From the NCBI GenBank assembly GCA_002423145.1, contig DIUU01000012.1, positions 102,623 through 166,622 on the forward strand: DNA of 64,000 bases. The letters run 5' to 3'. The notes under the pieces are model-generated. The model saw nothing but the letters and a program-made list of their open reading frames with translations, had not been told where the DNA came from and did no database searches. Each line of letters begins with the position of its first letter. Within the stretch, counting starts at the first letter, position 1. Shown here piece by piece: positions 53,394 through 61,001 of this stretch. The translations under genes and the position numbers were made by a program. The stretch is from Acholeplasmataceae bacterium UBA6150 (lineage in GTDB: Bacteria > Bacillota_I > Bacilli_A > Acholeplasmatales > UBA5453).

Positions 53394-54467
53394 TTAACGC
53401 TTCACTCGAGCGTTGCCTTCATAGATACTCCAAATTTGTTCTTCGTCTGCAGGCAAACCGAAGTCCTCTACTACAGTTGTAACATAAGCACCGCTCGCCC
53501 ACGCGAAATGTGCACAGTTTTCTAAAGAAAATCCTTTCAAAAGACCATATAAGAGGCCGCCAACGAATCCGTCGCCGCCACCAATGCGGTCTAAAACACG
53601 AATGCGTCTTGGTTCAACCACGACCCAATCAGAACCTTGATTCAAGATGGCACCCCAATAATGTTCATTCGCATCCTCTACTTGACGTAGGGTGGTTGCG
53701 TAAGTGGATGCGTTCGGGAATGCTTTCTTAACATTATCAATCAAGCCTTTAAAGCTGTCAATTTGTTTTGAAATATCTTTACCACCCGCTTCAGGTCCAT
53801 GGACATCTAACGCAAGTTGGAAATCTTCTTCATTGCCAATCAAGATATCGGTTAAAGAAGCGATTTCTTTAAAAACCTTAGATAGTTCTTCTTTTCTGTT
53901 TTTCCAGAAAGATGCACGGTAGTTTAAATCAAATGAAATCACCGTACCATTCGCTTTCGCAAATCTCGCGAGTTCTAGACAGAAAGCACTGGTCTCTTTC
54001 GATAACGCAACAATCAATCCCGAAAGGTGTAATAGTTGTACGCCTTCTTGTTTAAATATACGGTTTAAATCAAAATCTTCCAGTTGAATGGTTCTACCGA
54101 CTTCACCGGCACGGTCGTTTTGAACGCGTGGTCCACGCATCCCATAACCACTGTCGGCGATATTGAATTGATGACGGTAACCCCACGGACCCCCTTGTTC
54201 GATGTCTTTACCTTCAAAGTCAATCCCACGACGTCTTAAATCATTTTTAATGAGTAAAGCGATGGGGCTATCTTTGACGAATTTGGTCAACACTTTGGTT
54301 TTAAGGCCTAACGCTGCAGAGATGCTTAAAACATTCGTTTCAGCCGACGTGGCTTGCATCTGAAACAGGTTCGCGGTGTGGACAGGTTGACGGTCAAACG
54401 GGGTAATGCGTACGCCCATCGAGGATGGCGATACCAATGCATATGTGCTGTGTTCTCTAAATTTCAT
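53394..54467 (-). CDS. PfkB-family sugar-acid kinase (gluconate or 2-keto-3-deoxygluconate)
   Basis: The 357-residue PfkB kinase has the N-terminal QATSAETNVLSISAALGLKT (substrate-site region), IGNEEDFQL, and the C-terminal motif DRIGGGDGFVGGLLYG (about residue 300), with the catalytic Asp. It is normally annotated as 2-dehydro-3-deoxygluconokinase-like. In this operon the usual KDG-forming dehydratase and KDPG aldolase are absent, while Gnd is next door, so gluconate to 6-phosphogluconate is an alternative reaction. Sequence alone does not choose between them. It is 12 bases from gnd and 20 from the epimerase. Confidence 0.82.
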   Translation of the reverse strand: MKFREHSTYALVSPSSMGVRITPFDRQPVHTANLFQMQATSAETNVLSISAALGLKTKVLTKFVKDSPIALLIKNDLRRRGIDFEGKDIEQGGPWGYRHQFNIADSGYGMRGPRVQNDRAGEVGRTIQLEDFDLNRIFKQEGVQLLHLSGLIVALSKETSAFCLELARFAKANGTVISFDLNYRASFWKNRKEELSKVFKEIASLTDILIGNEEDFQLALDVHGPEAGGKDISKQIDSFKGLIDNVKKAFPNASTYATTLRQVEDANEHYWGAILNQGSDWVVVEPRRIRVLDRIGGGDGFVGGLLYGLLKGFSLENCAHFAWASGAYVTTVVEDFGLPADEEQIWSIYEGNARVKR

Positions 54468-54487
54468 GGGTTTATCCTCCGTATCGA

Positions 54488-55969
54488 TTAAAATCCTTTA
54501 TAAAGCAATTCTAGGTGCTTGCCGATGTGTGCATACAACATGTCACTGTATGTACTGGCTTCTTTACGCCATAAAGCGAATAGTTCATTTCTAAAGACGA
54601 AATGGCCGGAGGCGTCTTGATGATTGAGAATGAATCCATACGTGATATGAATCAATTGTCTAGCATCATTATTATGGAATAGATTAGGTAGTTCTTCATC
54701 GGTTAAACTGTTGAGTTTAGGTATTTTGTTTAAGTCGGTTGTGACGTGATAGAATTTTTGTGCTTCCCCAAACATCGAAATCGCGTAAGCATGAATCGCT
54801 CTATACAATTGTGGAGATTTAGCGGCTACCACACGCATCGCTTCAAGCCAGTTGGTACCTGCGGTTTTCACATGGAAATGGCCTTGTGTATGTTTTCCGA
54901 TTAGTGTAAATAACGAGAATTTGTCAGATCCGGAGTGAATCGATAGTTTATACCCAAAATGACGGGCAATCGCAGCGTGAATCTGAAGTTCCGCTTCGAA
55001 TTGTTTTATGTCACCGACATAGTCGATGCCTTTTTGGAATTCACCACAGAACCGTGGGGCTAACGTATCTAACTTAACGCCTTTTAACTTCAATTCATTG
55101 GAAACAAAGTAATGTTGAGATGGGGTGGTTGGGGTGGCTGTTTCATCGATCGACAGTTCAAAATTCGCATTCGCTTTTTGTTCGATGAAAAATGTTTGAT
55201 AAATGTGGGCTGCGAATTCAATCGCTTTACCATATACCAAAACACAGCGCTTTAATTCGACTTCAGAAAATGCCACAACGCTACCTTCGATTAAAATCGG
55301 ATGACCTAAATAGCGTTGTTTCAAGACGGCTTCTAGTGTCACTTCTTGATGAACTTGTGCATCACTCATCGAGTTGATGTCATTACGAATATAATCACTC
55401 GCATCTAAAGTAATCATTGTAAATCCTAAGGATAGAGCATATTTTATGTCTTCTGGTTTCTTTAAGTGGTCCCCATCAGCACCGAAGCCTCTGGTGAAAC
55501 CCACCTTGAATACACCAAAAGAAGCTGCATCTAATACATCTTCGTACGTTCTATGGGTTAATGTGAGTTCTCTAATGGATTGTTGTGCGAAGATAGGATA
55601 AGCATCGTATTGTTCAAACACACGAGCGTGACCTGGGGTAGCTAAACCAAGACGGTCACCTAAGCCAAAACTTCTTCTTTGTTGTAAAACAGGTACAGGT
55701 TTGGTAAATGGAAATAGTCTTCTAAGGACTTGTCCATTTTCAAATGTGAGTGGGGCGATAACCAAAGGTAAACCCTTCACTAGGATGGTTGTTCCTTTAA
55801 ACTGGGTTGCTAATCTGCCATACGCAACCAGTTCATCTTGATTTTGTGCTGCTTGTAAACACACCCAAGTGTCTTCTACCTGGTGTATCGACTTTGGATA
55901 TACATGTGAACCAAATACACCCTCAATACCAGACAATTCTTTTAAAAAATCTTCTCTTATGTGTGACAT
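54488..55969 (-). CDS. uxaE: Tagaturonate/fructuronate epimerase
   Basis: The 493-residue protein matches the UxaE family: RRSFGLGDRLGLATPGHARV (residues 98-117), QQSIRELTLTHRTYEDVLDA, FGADGDHLKKPEDI and the metal-site-like stretch SIHSGSDKFSLF. UxaE interconverts D-tagaturonate and D-fructuronate, letting galacturonate- and glucuronate-derived acids join. It is the first gene of the operon and the next steps, reduction to mannonate and so on, are encoded just after it. Uronate isomerase (uxaC) is not in the window. An AT-rich region with possible cre-like sites lies upstream at 56130-56186. Confidence 0.88.
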   Translation of the reverse strand: MSHIREDFLKELSGIEGVFGSHVYPKSIHQVEDTWVCLQAAQNQDELVAYGRLATQFKGTTILVKGLPLVIAPLTFENGQVLRRLFPFTKPVPVLQQRRSFGLGDRLGLATPGHARVFEQYDAYPIFAQQSIRELTLTHRTYEDVLDAASFGVFKVGFTRGFGADGDHLKKPEDIKYALSLGFTMITLDASDYIRNDINSMSDAQVHQEVTLEAVLKQRYLGHPILIEGSVVAFSEVELKRCVLVYGKAIEFAAHIYQTFFIEQKANANFELSIDETATPTTPSQHYFVSNELKLKGVKLDTLAPRFCGEFQKGIDYVGDIKQFEAELQIHAAIARHFGYKLSIHSGSDKFSLFTLIGKHTQGHFHVKTAGTNWLEAMRVVAAKSPQLYRAIHAYAISMFGEAQKFYHVTTDLNKIPKLNSLTDEELPNLFHNNDARQLIHITYGFILNHQDASGHFVFRNELFALWRKEASTYSDMLYAHIGKHLELLYKGF

Positions 55970-56129
55970 ATTTTTTCTCCTCTATGCATATATTTCCTAA
56001 GAAATAGGTTTACCGATGTCATTAAAACACTGTGATGCTGATGGATTATATCCCTCAATTAAAGCGTCTAATATAATAGACATAATGAAATTATTAAATA
56101 TTTTAAATGTGGACATGATTCAAAGGGTA

Positions 56130-56186
56130 TGTAAACCATTACACACCCCTATTTTACCACATTTTTAAAATGTAAACGGTGTTTAT
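56130..56186. promoter_or_regulatory. Possible operator sites upstream of the hexuronate operon
   Basis: TGTAAACCATTACA (56130-56143) has perfect TGTAA/TTACA arms, and TGTAAACGGTGTTTA (56171-56185) is a weaker cre-like copy. The first shares its arms with TGTAAAGCGGTTACA in the fructan regulatory region. A CcpA or other LacI/GalR-type regulator is the likely reader. Confidence 0.5.
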
Positions 56187-56240
56187 GTATACGGACACAC
56201 TTTTTTTGTGCATTTTTTTAAGTCTGCACCTATAAGTGTT

Positions 56241-57032
56241 TTATTCTTTGAATATCAATGTGTCTATAGCGTGCGAAAAACCTTCTTCATAGAAGCTTTT
56301 CGTAATGAAGTCTGCTTGTTGTTTAAGATGATCCTCGCCATCACCCATAGCGACACCCATACCTGCAGTTTTGATCATACTGAGGTCGTTTTCTTGATCA
56401 CCAATCGATAGTATGTCATTTAAGGGGATTTGTAGATAATTCGCTAGTATTTCCAAAGCTCTTCCCTTGGAGGATAGCACATTACCCACATCGATGAATG
56501 AAGATTGGCTAGATAATACATAGACGTGTTCTACACTCGATAATTTAATGCGTAATGCATCAAACTTGTTTTGATCTGGTTCAATGATGAGGATTTTTAA
56601 GATGCCTAGTTGAACATGCTCCAATAAGGCTTCTTTTGAAACCACTAAGGATTCAAACGATCCAATTCGGTCAAACAATCGTTGTTTGGCTTTTTCGTTA
56701 GAAACGATATGCTTTGTTGTATATAATAAATAGTCTGTCTTCTGTTCATCCAAAATACGCATGAGTTGGATGACTGTCGATTCATCGATGACGTCTTGAT
56801 GGATGATTCTTTCGTTGATAAAGTCATAAATCAAAGCCCCATTCGTACAGATGACAGGGTATTGAATATTCAATTCTTTAACGACTCTTCTAACAGCGTC
56901 TTTGTGTCTACCGGTTGCTAAAGTAAACACATAACCTGTGCTTTGTAGTTTTAAAATCGTTTGTTTGGTACGGTCACTCATTCTTTGTTTATGAATTAAT
57001 GTGCCGTCTAAGTCTGCAATGATACATTTCAT
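56241..57032 (-). CDS. Cof-type HAD phosphatase
   Basis: The 263-residue protein starts at 57032 and has HAD motif I DLDGTLI (residues 7-13, catalytic Asp7 and Asp9), motif II TLATGRH, and motif III/IV IGDQENDLSMIKTAG followed by GVAMGDG. The large C2B cap domain in the middle and the overall length are typical of the Cof/YidA group. These enzymes dephosphorylate small sugar phosphates or cofactors; the substrate cannot be inferred. It is on the same strand as the gene at 57084, 51 bases downstream of it, and downstream of it lies the regulatory region of the hexuronate operon. Confidence 0.9.
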   Translation of the reverse strand: MKCIIADLDGTLIHKQRMSDRTKQTILKLQSTGYVFTLATGRHKDAVRRVVKELNIQYPVICTNGALIYDFINERIIHQDVIDESTVIQLMRILDEQKTDYLLYTTKHIVSNEKAKQRLFDRIGSFESLVVSKEALLEHVQLGILKILIIEPDQNKFDALRIKLSSVEHVYVLSSQSSFIDVGNVLSSKGRALEILANYLQIPLNDILSIGDQENDLSMIKTAGMGVAMGDGEDHLKQQADFITKSFYEEGFSHAIDTLIFKE

Positions 57033-57083
57033 GTGTTTTAATCCTCTATTTTTCATTATACAAGAAAATATTTATAGGTTTCT

Positions 57084-57548
57084 TTAGATGCTTATTTTCA
57101 TTTTCAATATTTGTTCATCGTCATCCATTTCATGGGTATCCACAAATCCATAACGAATATAAAACTGGTAAGGCATCGGTTCATGCATCGTACACGAAAC
57201 ATATAGATATTGAATGCCGTCTTTGATGCACTTTTCTTTGATGAGATCGAGCACCATTTTTCCATACCCATGATTTTGATGTGATCTTTCCATCATAAAA
57301 CGCCAGAGAAAATACGCTGGTTGGTCTTCATTTGGGATGTCTTCATCTTTTAAAGCTACCATCACAAAGCCAATCGGTTCTTCAAATAAATAGATGGCTT
57401 TAGGCCAGGCACGGTCTAAATTCACATACGCTTGAGCAATCGAAACCACATTGGGTGCGACACTCTTCTTTTGAGAATCTTCGAGTGTATCCCAAAGTTT
57501 AATGACTTTAAATATATTATCTTGTGTTATATCTCTGAGTGTAATCAA
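57084..57548 (-). CDS. GNAT acetyltransferase, resembling BltD/PaiA polyamine acetyltransferases
   Basis: The TTG at 57548 (AGG just upstream) gives a standard GNAT start, ITLRDITQDNIFKVIKLWDT; the ATG at 57578 is an alternative but overlaps a likely promoter. The acetyl-CoA site is YFLWRFMMERSHQNHGYGKM (motif A with the Q-x-x-G-x-G/A pattern seen as QNHGYG), and FYIRYGFVDT is motif B. The VAPNVVSIAQAYV segment is typical of diamine/spermidine acetyltransferases such as BltD. A polyamine substrate would fit a genome that makes spermidine, but the gene is not next to that operon and the assignment is tentative. Confidence 0.75.
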   Translation of the reverse strand: MITLRDITQDNIFKVIKLWDTLEDSQKKSVAPNVVSIAQAYVNLDRAWPKAIYLFEEPIGFVMVALKDEDIPNEDQPAYFLWRFMMERSHQNHGYGKMVLDLIKEKCIKDGIQYLYVSCTMHEPMPYQFYIRYGFVDTHEMDDDEQILKMKISI

Positions 57549-57590
57549 AATATCACCTACATAAGCCCATTTTACCATTGAAACACGCTA

Positions 57591-57619
57591 TTTATAATGT
57601 GTTTTTATCATGTTATAAT
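57591..57619 (+). promoter_or_regulatory. Promoter of the ASCH gene
   Basis: TTTATA (57591-57596) and TATAAT (57614-57619) are 17 bases apart, 28 bases before the start codon. Confidence 0.6.
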
Positions 57620-57646
57620 GGGGTTATATAAAGAAAGTGGTCAAGT

Positions 57647-58102
57647 ATGGATAAAATTCAAGCTTTTTTTCAAAACTTCATCGAAAAAACCCACCGAAAT
57701 CCCGACACTACCTATGTCGATGTATATCATTTCGAACTCACTGAGTACTGGGCAAATGAACTACTAAGATTGGTGTTAATCGGGCAAAAGAAAGCCACAG
57801 CAGCCAGTTACAACGCCTTCATCTTGGAAAAAGAGGCTTTACCAAAGGTGGGTGAATTAAGCATCATTACCGACTTCTATGGTAATCCGCATTGTGTGGT
57901 TGAAACCAAAGCAATCACAATCATGCCTTTTAAAGACTTCACATTCGATATTGTAAAACGTGAAGGCGAAGATGAGAATTTGGAATCCTGGCGTCAAGGA
58001 CATATAAAATTCTTTAGCGCTGAAGGAAAAATGCTCGGTTATGATTTTAATGAGGATATGTTGGTTGTATTTGAAGATTTCGAAGTCATATATCAAATTT
58101 AA
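57647..58102 (+). CDS. ASCH-domain protein
   Basis: The 151-residue protein is an ASCH/PUA-fold protein: LVLIGQKKATAASYNAF (about residues 43-59, the G-x-K-x-A-T-x-S signature), KVGELSIITDFYGNPHCVVE, IMPFKDFTFDIVKREGEDEN and ESWRQGHIKFF. Members are thought to bind RNA or act as small hydrolases; the exact role is unknown. It starts after AAAGTGG and ends in the terminator at 58101. It is a single-gene unit, divergent from the acetyltransferase. Confidence 0.88.
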   Translation: MDKIQAFFQNFIEKTHRNPDTTYVDVYHFELTEYWANELLRLVLIGQKKATAASYNAFILEKEALPKVGELSIITDFYGNPHCVVETKAITIMPFKDFTFDIVKREGEDENLESWRQGHIKFFSAEGKMLGYDFNEDMLVVFEDFEVIYQI

Positions 58103-58126
58103 ACAGCTGATGAGGCTGTTTTATTT
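58101..58126 (+). terminator. Terminator of the ASCH gene
   Basis: AAACAGC pairs with GCTGTTT around TGATGAG, followed by TATTTTTAT. Confidence 0.8.
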
Positions 58127-58369
58127 TTATCCCATCGTAAGTGTTTACACCCTTATCGCTAAAAAACGCATCTTTTGATGTTTTATCAGTCGTATTTTCT
58201 TGTTTGTGATAATATAAATCATAATATGATATCTATTTATTCTATTATGTGTTATATTCATATTGTAGACATCATTTTCATATATTATCATATATAATAC
58301 GTGATTACCATTATGCCTGTAACCGTCTTGCGTTTTCTATGTTGGCATTACTTACTGGGAGGTAAATTT

Positions 58370-58624
58370 ATGTATATTATTTTATGGCTAGTTTTTGGAG
58401 CATTTGTTGGTTGGGTAGCAAGCATTATTATGAGTAGGAACTATAACATGGGTTTGGTAGCTAATATCATTATTGGTTTACTCGGTTCAGCGATTGGTAT
58501 GGCTCTAATGGAAATTTTTGGATTTGGTAAACCTGATGCCTTTTCACTTAATGGATTCTTAGTCTCTATCGGTGGAGCTGCCATCTTAATTGCCTTACTA
58601 TCTGCAGTCAAACATAAACTATGA
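58370..58624 (+). CDS. GlsB/YeaQ/YmgE-family membrane protein
   Basis: The 84-residue protein starts at 58370 after GGGAGG. It shows the family pattern: IILWLVFGAFVGWVASIIMS, then NIIIGLLGSAIGMALME with the G-x-x-G-x-x-x-G spacing, and a final helix SIGGAAILIALLSAVKHKL. Three membrane helices are predicted. Members were long called transglycosylase-associated; the true role is unclear, often linked to stress. It overlaps the next gene by 4 bases (ATGA). A TATAAT box at 58293-58298 lies 72 bases upstream. Confidence 0.85.
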   Translation: MYIILWLVFGAFVGWVASIIMSRNYNMGLVANIIIGLLGSAIGMALMEIFGFGKPDAFSLNGFLVSIGGAAILIALLSAVKHKL

Positions 58625-59079
58625 ACAACTTTAAAAAGTTCACATTTAAATTCATCATCATTATCATTGGCGTTTTAGCCACCGTGATGATTCTGTTTCC
58701 TGCTTTGGTTGTAGAAAACACCGATACTGCTTATACAGGTGTGCAAATCGCCTTTGGTCATGAATTCGCTAACGTAGGAAATTTAGCCAGTGGTCAAATC
58801 CAATTTAGCATTCTCAATGTAATTGCTTATCTATTACCACTGTTGGGTTCATTGATCTTCTTACTGATGTATAAAAAATCATTATTCGCTGCAATTATAT
58901 TTGGTGCAGCTGCAATCTTGTTATTCTTCGTACCCAATTTCACAGTCGTCACTGTCACTGTTCTCGATACTGTGAATGAAATCTCTGTCAATTGGACCTA
59001 TGGTCTGGGATTAACAGTTGCTTGTTTATTGTCAGTACTCGCATCTACCCTAAGCTTTTTTGAGTATTTCACGCATTAG
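58621..59079 (+). CDS. Membrane protein of unknown function, 152 aa
   Basis: The protein has four hydrophobic helices (for example FIIIIIGVLATVMILFPALV near the start, VIAYLLPLLGSLIFLLMY, LFAAIIFGAAAILLFFVPNF and a last segment ending in LSFFEYFTH), separated by short loops. No motif or family was recognised. Its ATG overlaps the stop of the GlsB-like gene, so the two are co-translated. Confidence 0.7.
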   Translation: MNNFKKFTFKFIIIIIGVLATVMILFPALVVENTDTAYTGVQIAFGHEFANVGNLASGQIQFSILNVIAYLLPLLGSLIFLLMYKKSLFAAIIFGAAAILLFFVPNFTVVTVTVLDTVNEISVNWTYGLGLTVACLLSVLASTLSFFEYFTH

Positions 59080-59177
59080 TTTTATTTCCAATGCGCTATG
59101 TAATGACTAAGTATTTAATGGCTATGTATAGCCAAATTACTCAGTCTATTTATATAGTTTCGTCTTTTCCTTTCAAA

Positions 59178-59226
59178 ATAAAAGAGGCTGCCTTCCTGAG
59201 AATTTGCACCTCTTTTATTTTTTTTA
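59178..59226 (+). terminator. Terminator of the GlsB-like operon
   Basis: AATAAAAGAGG pairs with CCTCTTTTATT around a 21-base loop, followed by a T run. Confidence 0.8.
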
Positions 59227-59257
59227 TTTTTGCACACAATCATACGATTCATAAAAA

Positions 59258-59297
59258 AAATCACCCAATCTATGTACTCATAGATGAGGTGATTTAA
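59258..59297 (-). terminator. Terminator of the first excisionase-like gene
   Basis: AATCACC and ATCTATG pair with CATAGAT and GGTGATT around TACT; a T run on the minus strand (A7 at about 59252-59258) follows. Confidence 0.82.
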
Positions 59298-59302
59298 ATG
59301 TA

Positions 59303-59491
59303 TTAAATGTCGTGAAACTTATTCGTTCTAGTTGCTAAAAATTGCTCTAGATCTTCGTGTTTAACTCTCCAATACTTTCCAATTTTGATAGCTTTTATAG
59401 CGCCACTGCGGATATAGTTATATATCGTTCGTTTGGTTACTTTTAATACTTTCGCAATCTCATCGATTGTGTATAGCTTAAAATCATCCAT
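59303..59491 (-). CDS. Excisionase-like (MerR-type) small DNA-binding protein, copy 1
   Basis: The 62-residue protein is a winged-helix HTH_17/excisionase-type domain: FKLYTIDEIAKVLKVTKRTI followed by YNYIRSGAIKAIKIGKYWRV and the wing KHEDLEQFLA. It begins after GGGGG. Such small proteins act as repressors or recombination directionality factors, but no integrase or phage genes are in the window. It is about 60% identical by eye to the protein at 59757-59936, so the pair arose by duplication. Confidence 0.85.
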   Translation of the reverse strand: MDDFKLYTIDEIAKVLKVTKRTIYNYIRSGAIKAIKIGKYWRVKHEDLEQFLATRTNKFHDI

Positions 59492-59756
59492 ATTACGCCC
59501 CCTTTAACCTAAACTAGAAAAGCAGCATTCATGTTAAGTTACTTTCATTATATACTTAATCGGTCGTTTTGTATACCTTTATTTCATATATTTTCATTAA
59601 TTTTCATATTAACATTCAAAAAAGACATAGAAAAACGATTAAACGAGCCTCTCAGTTTAAAAGTGATTTTATGTCCTTCTTCTATTAAATTCCCATGTGT
59701 GAATTTTGACTTGAGTTTAACTAAGAACAAAAATTCCTAAATCAATAATAATTCGC

Positions 59757-59936
59757 TTAAACAGTCTTAATGTTTTTTTCTAAGAATTGTTCTAAGTGCT
59801 CGTGTCTGACTCTCCAGTGTTTGCCGATCTTTATGGCTGGGAGTTCATCTTCTTTGATGTAGTTGTAAATGGTTCTCTCTGTTACCCTTAAAATCTCTGC
59901 AATCTCACTGATAGTGTATAGTTTTAGTTCTACCAT
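59757..59936 (-). CDS. Excisionase-like small DNA-binding protein, copy 2
   Basis: A 59-residue product found by reading the minus strand: ATG at 59936 preceded by GAGGGG, TAA at 59757-59759. It reads ELKLYTISEIAEILRVTERT then IYNYIKEDELPAIKIGKHWR and VRHEHLEQFLE, the same fold as copy 1. The recognition helix (RVTERTIYNYIK against KVTKRTIYNYIR) is nearly the same, so both may bind the same site, possibly the repeated TTTTCATA motif around them. Confidence 0.85.
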   Translation of the reverse strand: MVELKLYTISEIAEILRVTERTIYNYIKEDELPAIKIGKHWRVRHEHLEQFLEKNIKTV

Positions 59937-60196
59937 AGTTCTACCCCTCTATATAGACGATAAGTCGTTATTACATACGTTGACTATCATCAATTTCATT
60001 CTATATTCATTATAGTATTATACGCGCTTAAAGTCAAAGAAAAAACACATTATTTTCATAATATTTTTCTCTTATTCGCTAAAATAACTCAATTTTCATA
60101 TATGTATACCTAAGAGCCTGTATACGATAATTCTTAGTTTCATAAAAACGTCGAAATGAGTGATTATTGTTTGGGTAAACCAGTGCTTATGTAAAA
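59937..60196. other. Non-coding gap upstream of excisionase-like copy 2
   Basis: AT-rich with no gene. It holds two TTTTCATA motifs (60053-60060 and 60093-60100) and a GTATAC palindrome near 60104; it presumably carries the minus-strand promoter of copy 2. Confidence 0.4.
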
Positions 60197-60240
60197 AAAG
60201 ATAGAAACACAATTTTAAAAACTGTAGTTTCTATCCGCTT
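60197..60240 (-). terminator. Probable terminator of the DUF2188 gene
   Basis: GATAGAAAC pairs with GTTTCTATC around an 18-base loop, downstream of the stop at 60271; on the minus strand TTTTTTTACA follows. Confidence 0.7.
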
Positions 60241-60270
60241 ATAAAGTTTATTTGAAATACCATCTCTCAT

Positions 60271-60900
60271 TTAAACTTTCTTTGTATAATCTTGCTTACG
60301 TATTGAGCCATCTAATTTATGGATTACGACAGTTGAACCTGCACGATCTGCTAAACTTTGAGCATGATCGATTGCTTGTTTTTGAGTATCAAAAAATTGA
60401 ATGGTCTTGGATGAACTTTCTTTTCTAACACGCCACTTTAAAAAGTTTTCTGCATCTTTATCTTTATTTTGTGAAACGTGGTATTTTTGAACGTTCGTTT
60501 TATTCAATTTTTCTGTTTCAATCACATCTTCAGGTACTTTTACTGTTTTATTTGACATGTTCGTAAACATTTCATCAATCTCATCCACAACGGGTTCAAC
60601 TACAAATACGGCTTTTTCCATAATAATGTCCTTTTCTACCAACAATTTATCTTCTAAATCGTCTATTTTTTTTTTTAGATTTTCATCTATTTTTTCCAAC
60701 TTGTCGCTTACTTTTTCTTTCACATCTTGAACTTTATTGTCAAACTTGCGATCGATTTCTTCGACTTTATTCTTGATTTTTTCTCCTGTTTCATAAAGCT
60801 TCTTATCTACTTCTTCTGCTTTATTCAAAATTTTCGCATCTGCTTTTTCTACTTTTGCTTCAAAAGCATTGGCTTTTTTCTTCCAAAATTTTAAATTCAT
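60271..60900 (-). CDS. Coiled-coil protein with C-terminal DUF2188 domain
   Basis: The 209-residue protein starts after AAGGAGG. Residues about 1-105 are a charged, Lys/Glu-rich coiled coil of 11-residue-like repeats (EKADAKILNKAEEVDKKLYE, KVEEIDRKFDNKVQDVKEKV). After a linker, residues about 135-209 form a DUF2188 domain (KYHVSQNKDKDAENFLKWRV, FFDTQKQAIDHAQSLADRAG, TVVIHKLDGSIRKQDY). DUF2188 is a small conserved domain of unknown function seen in short stress-type proteins. The coiled-coil part looks apolipoprotein-like and might bind membrane. No signal peptide. It is a single-gene unit. Confidence 0.8.
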   Translation of the reverse strand: MNLKFWKKKANAFEAKVEKADAKILNKAEEVDKKLYETGEKIKNKVEEIDRKFDNKVQDVKEKVSDKLEKIDENLKKKIDDLEDKLLVEKDIIMEKAVFVVEPVVDEIDEMFTNMSNKTVKVPEDVIETEKLNKTNVQKYHVSQNKDKDAENFLKWRVRKESSSKTIQFFDTQKQAIDHAQSLADRAGSTVVIHKLDGSIRKQDYTKKV

Positions 60901-60947
60901 TAGGATTCCCTCCTTACTTATTATTTAGGTTATGCTATGAAATTATG

Positions 60948-60982
60948 TTGGGGACAACCTTAGTGCGCTAGGTTGTCCCTAC
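60948..60982 (-). terminator. Hairpin downstream of the DUF3494 protein gene
   Basis: GGGACAACC pairs with GGTTGTCCC around TTAGTGCGCTA. The stem is strong but no T run follows on the minus strand, so it may stabilise the 3' end rather than terminate. Confidence 0.55.
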
Positions 60983-61001
60983 ATAGCATTTCTTAATACA
61001 A

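Noticed and set aside
53394..54467. Ribokinase or fructokinase identity for the PfkB kinase in the hexuronate operon
   Set aside because: Context is sugar acids, and the N-terminal substrate region differs from the fructokinase at 24398; a sugar-acid kinase is more likely.
59091..59297. Plus-strand frame of 68 codons after the membrane protein gene
   Set aside because: It runs through two terminator hairpins and has no Shine-Dalgarno.
59531..59740. Plus-strand frame of 69 codons between the two excisionase-like genes
   Set aside because: Composition is that of AT-rich non-coding DNA, no ribosome-binding site, and it overlaps the TTTTCATA motifs.
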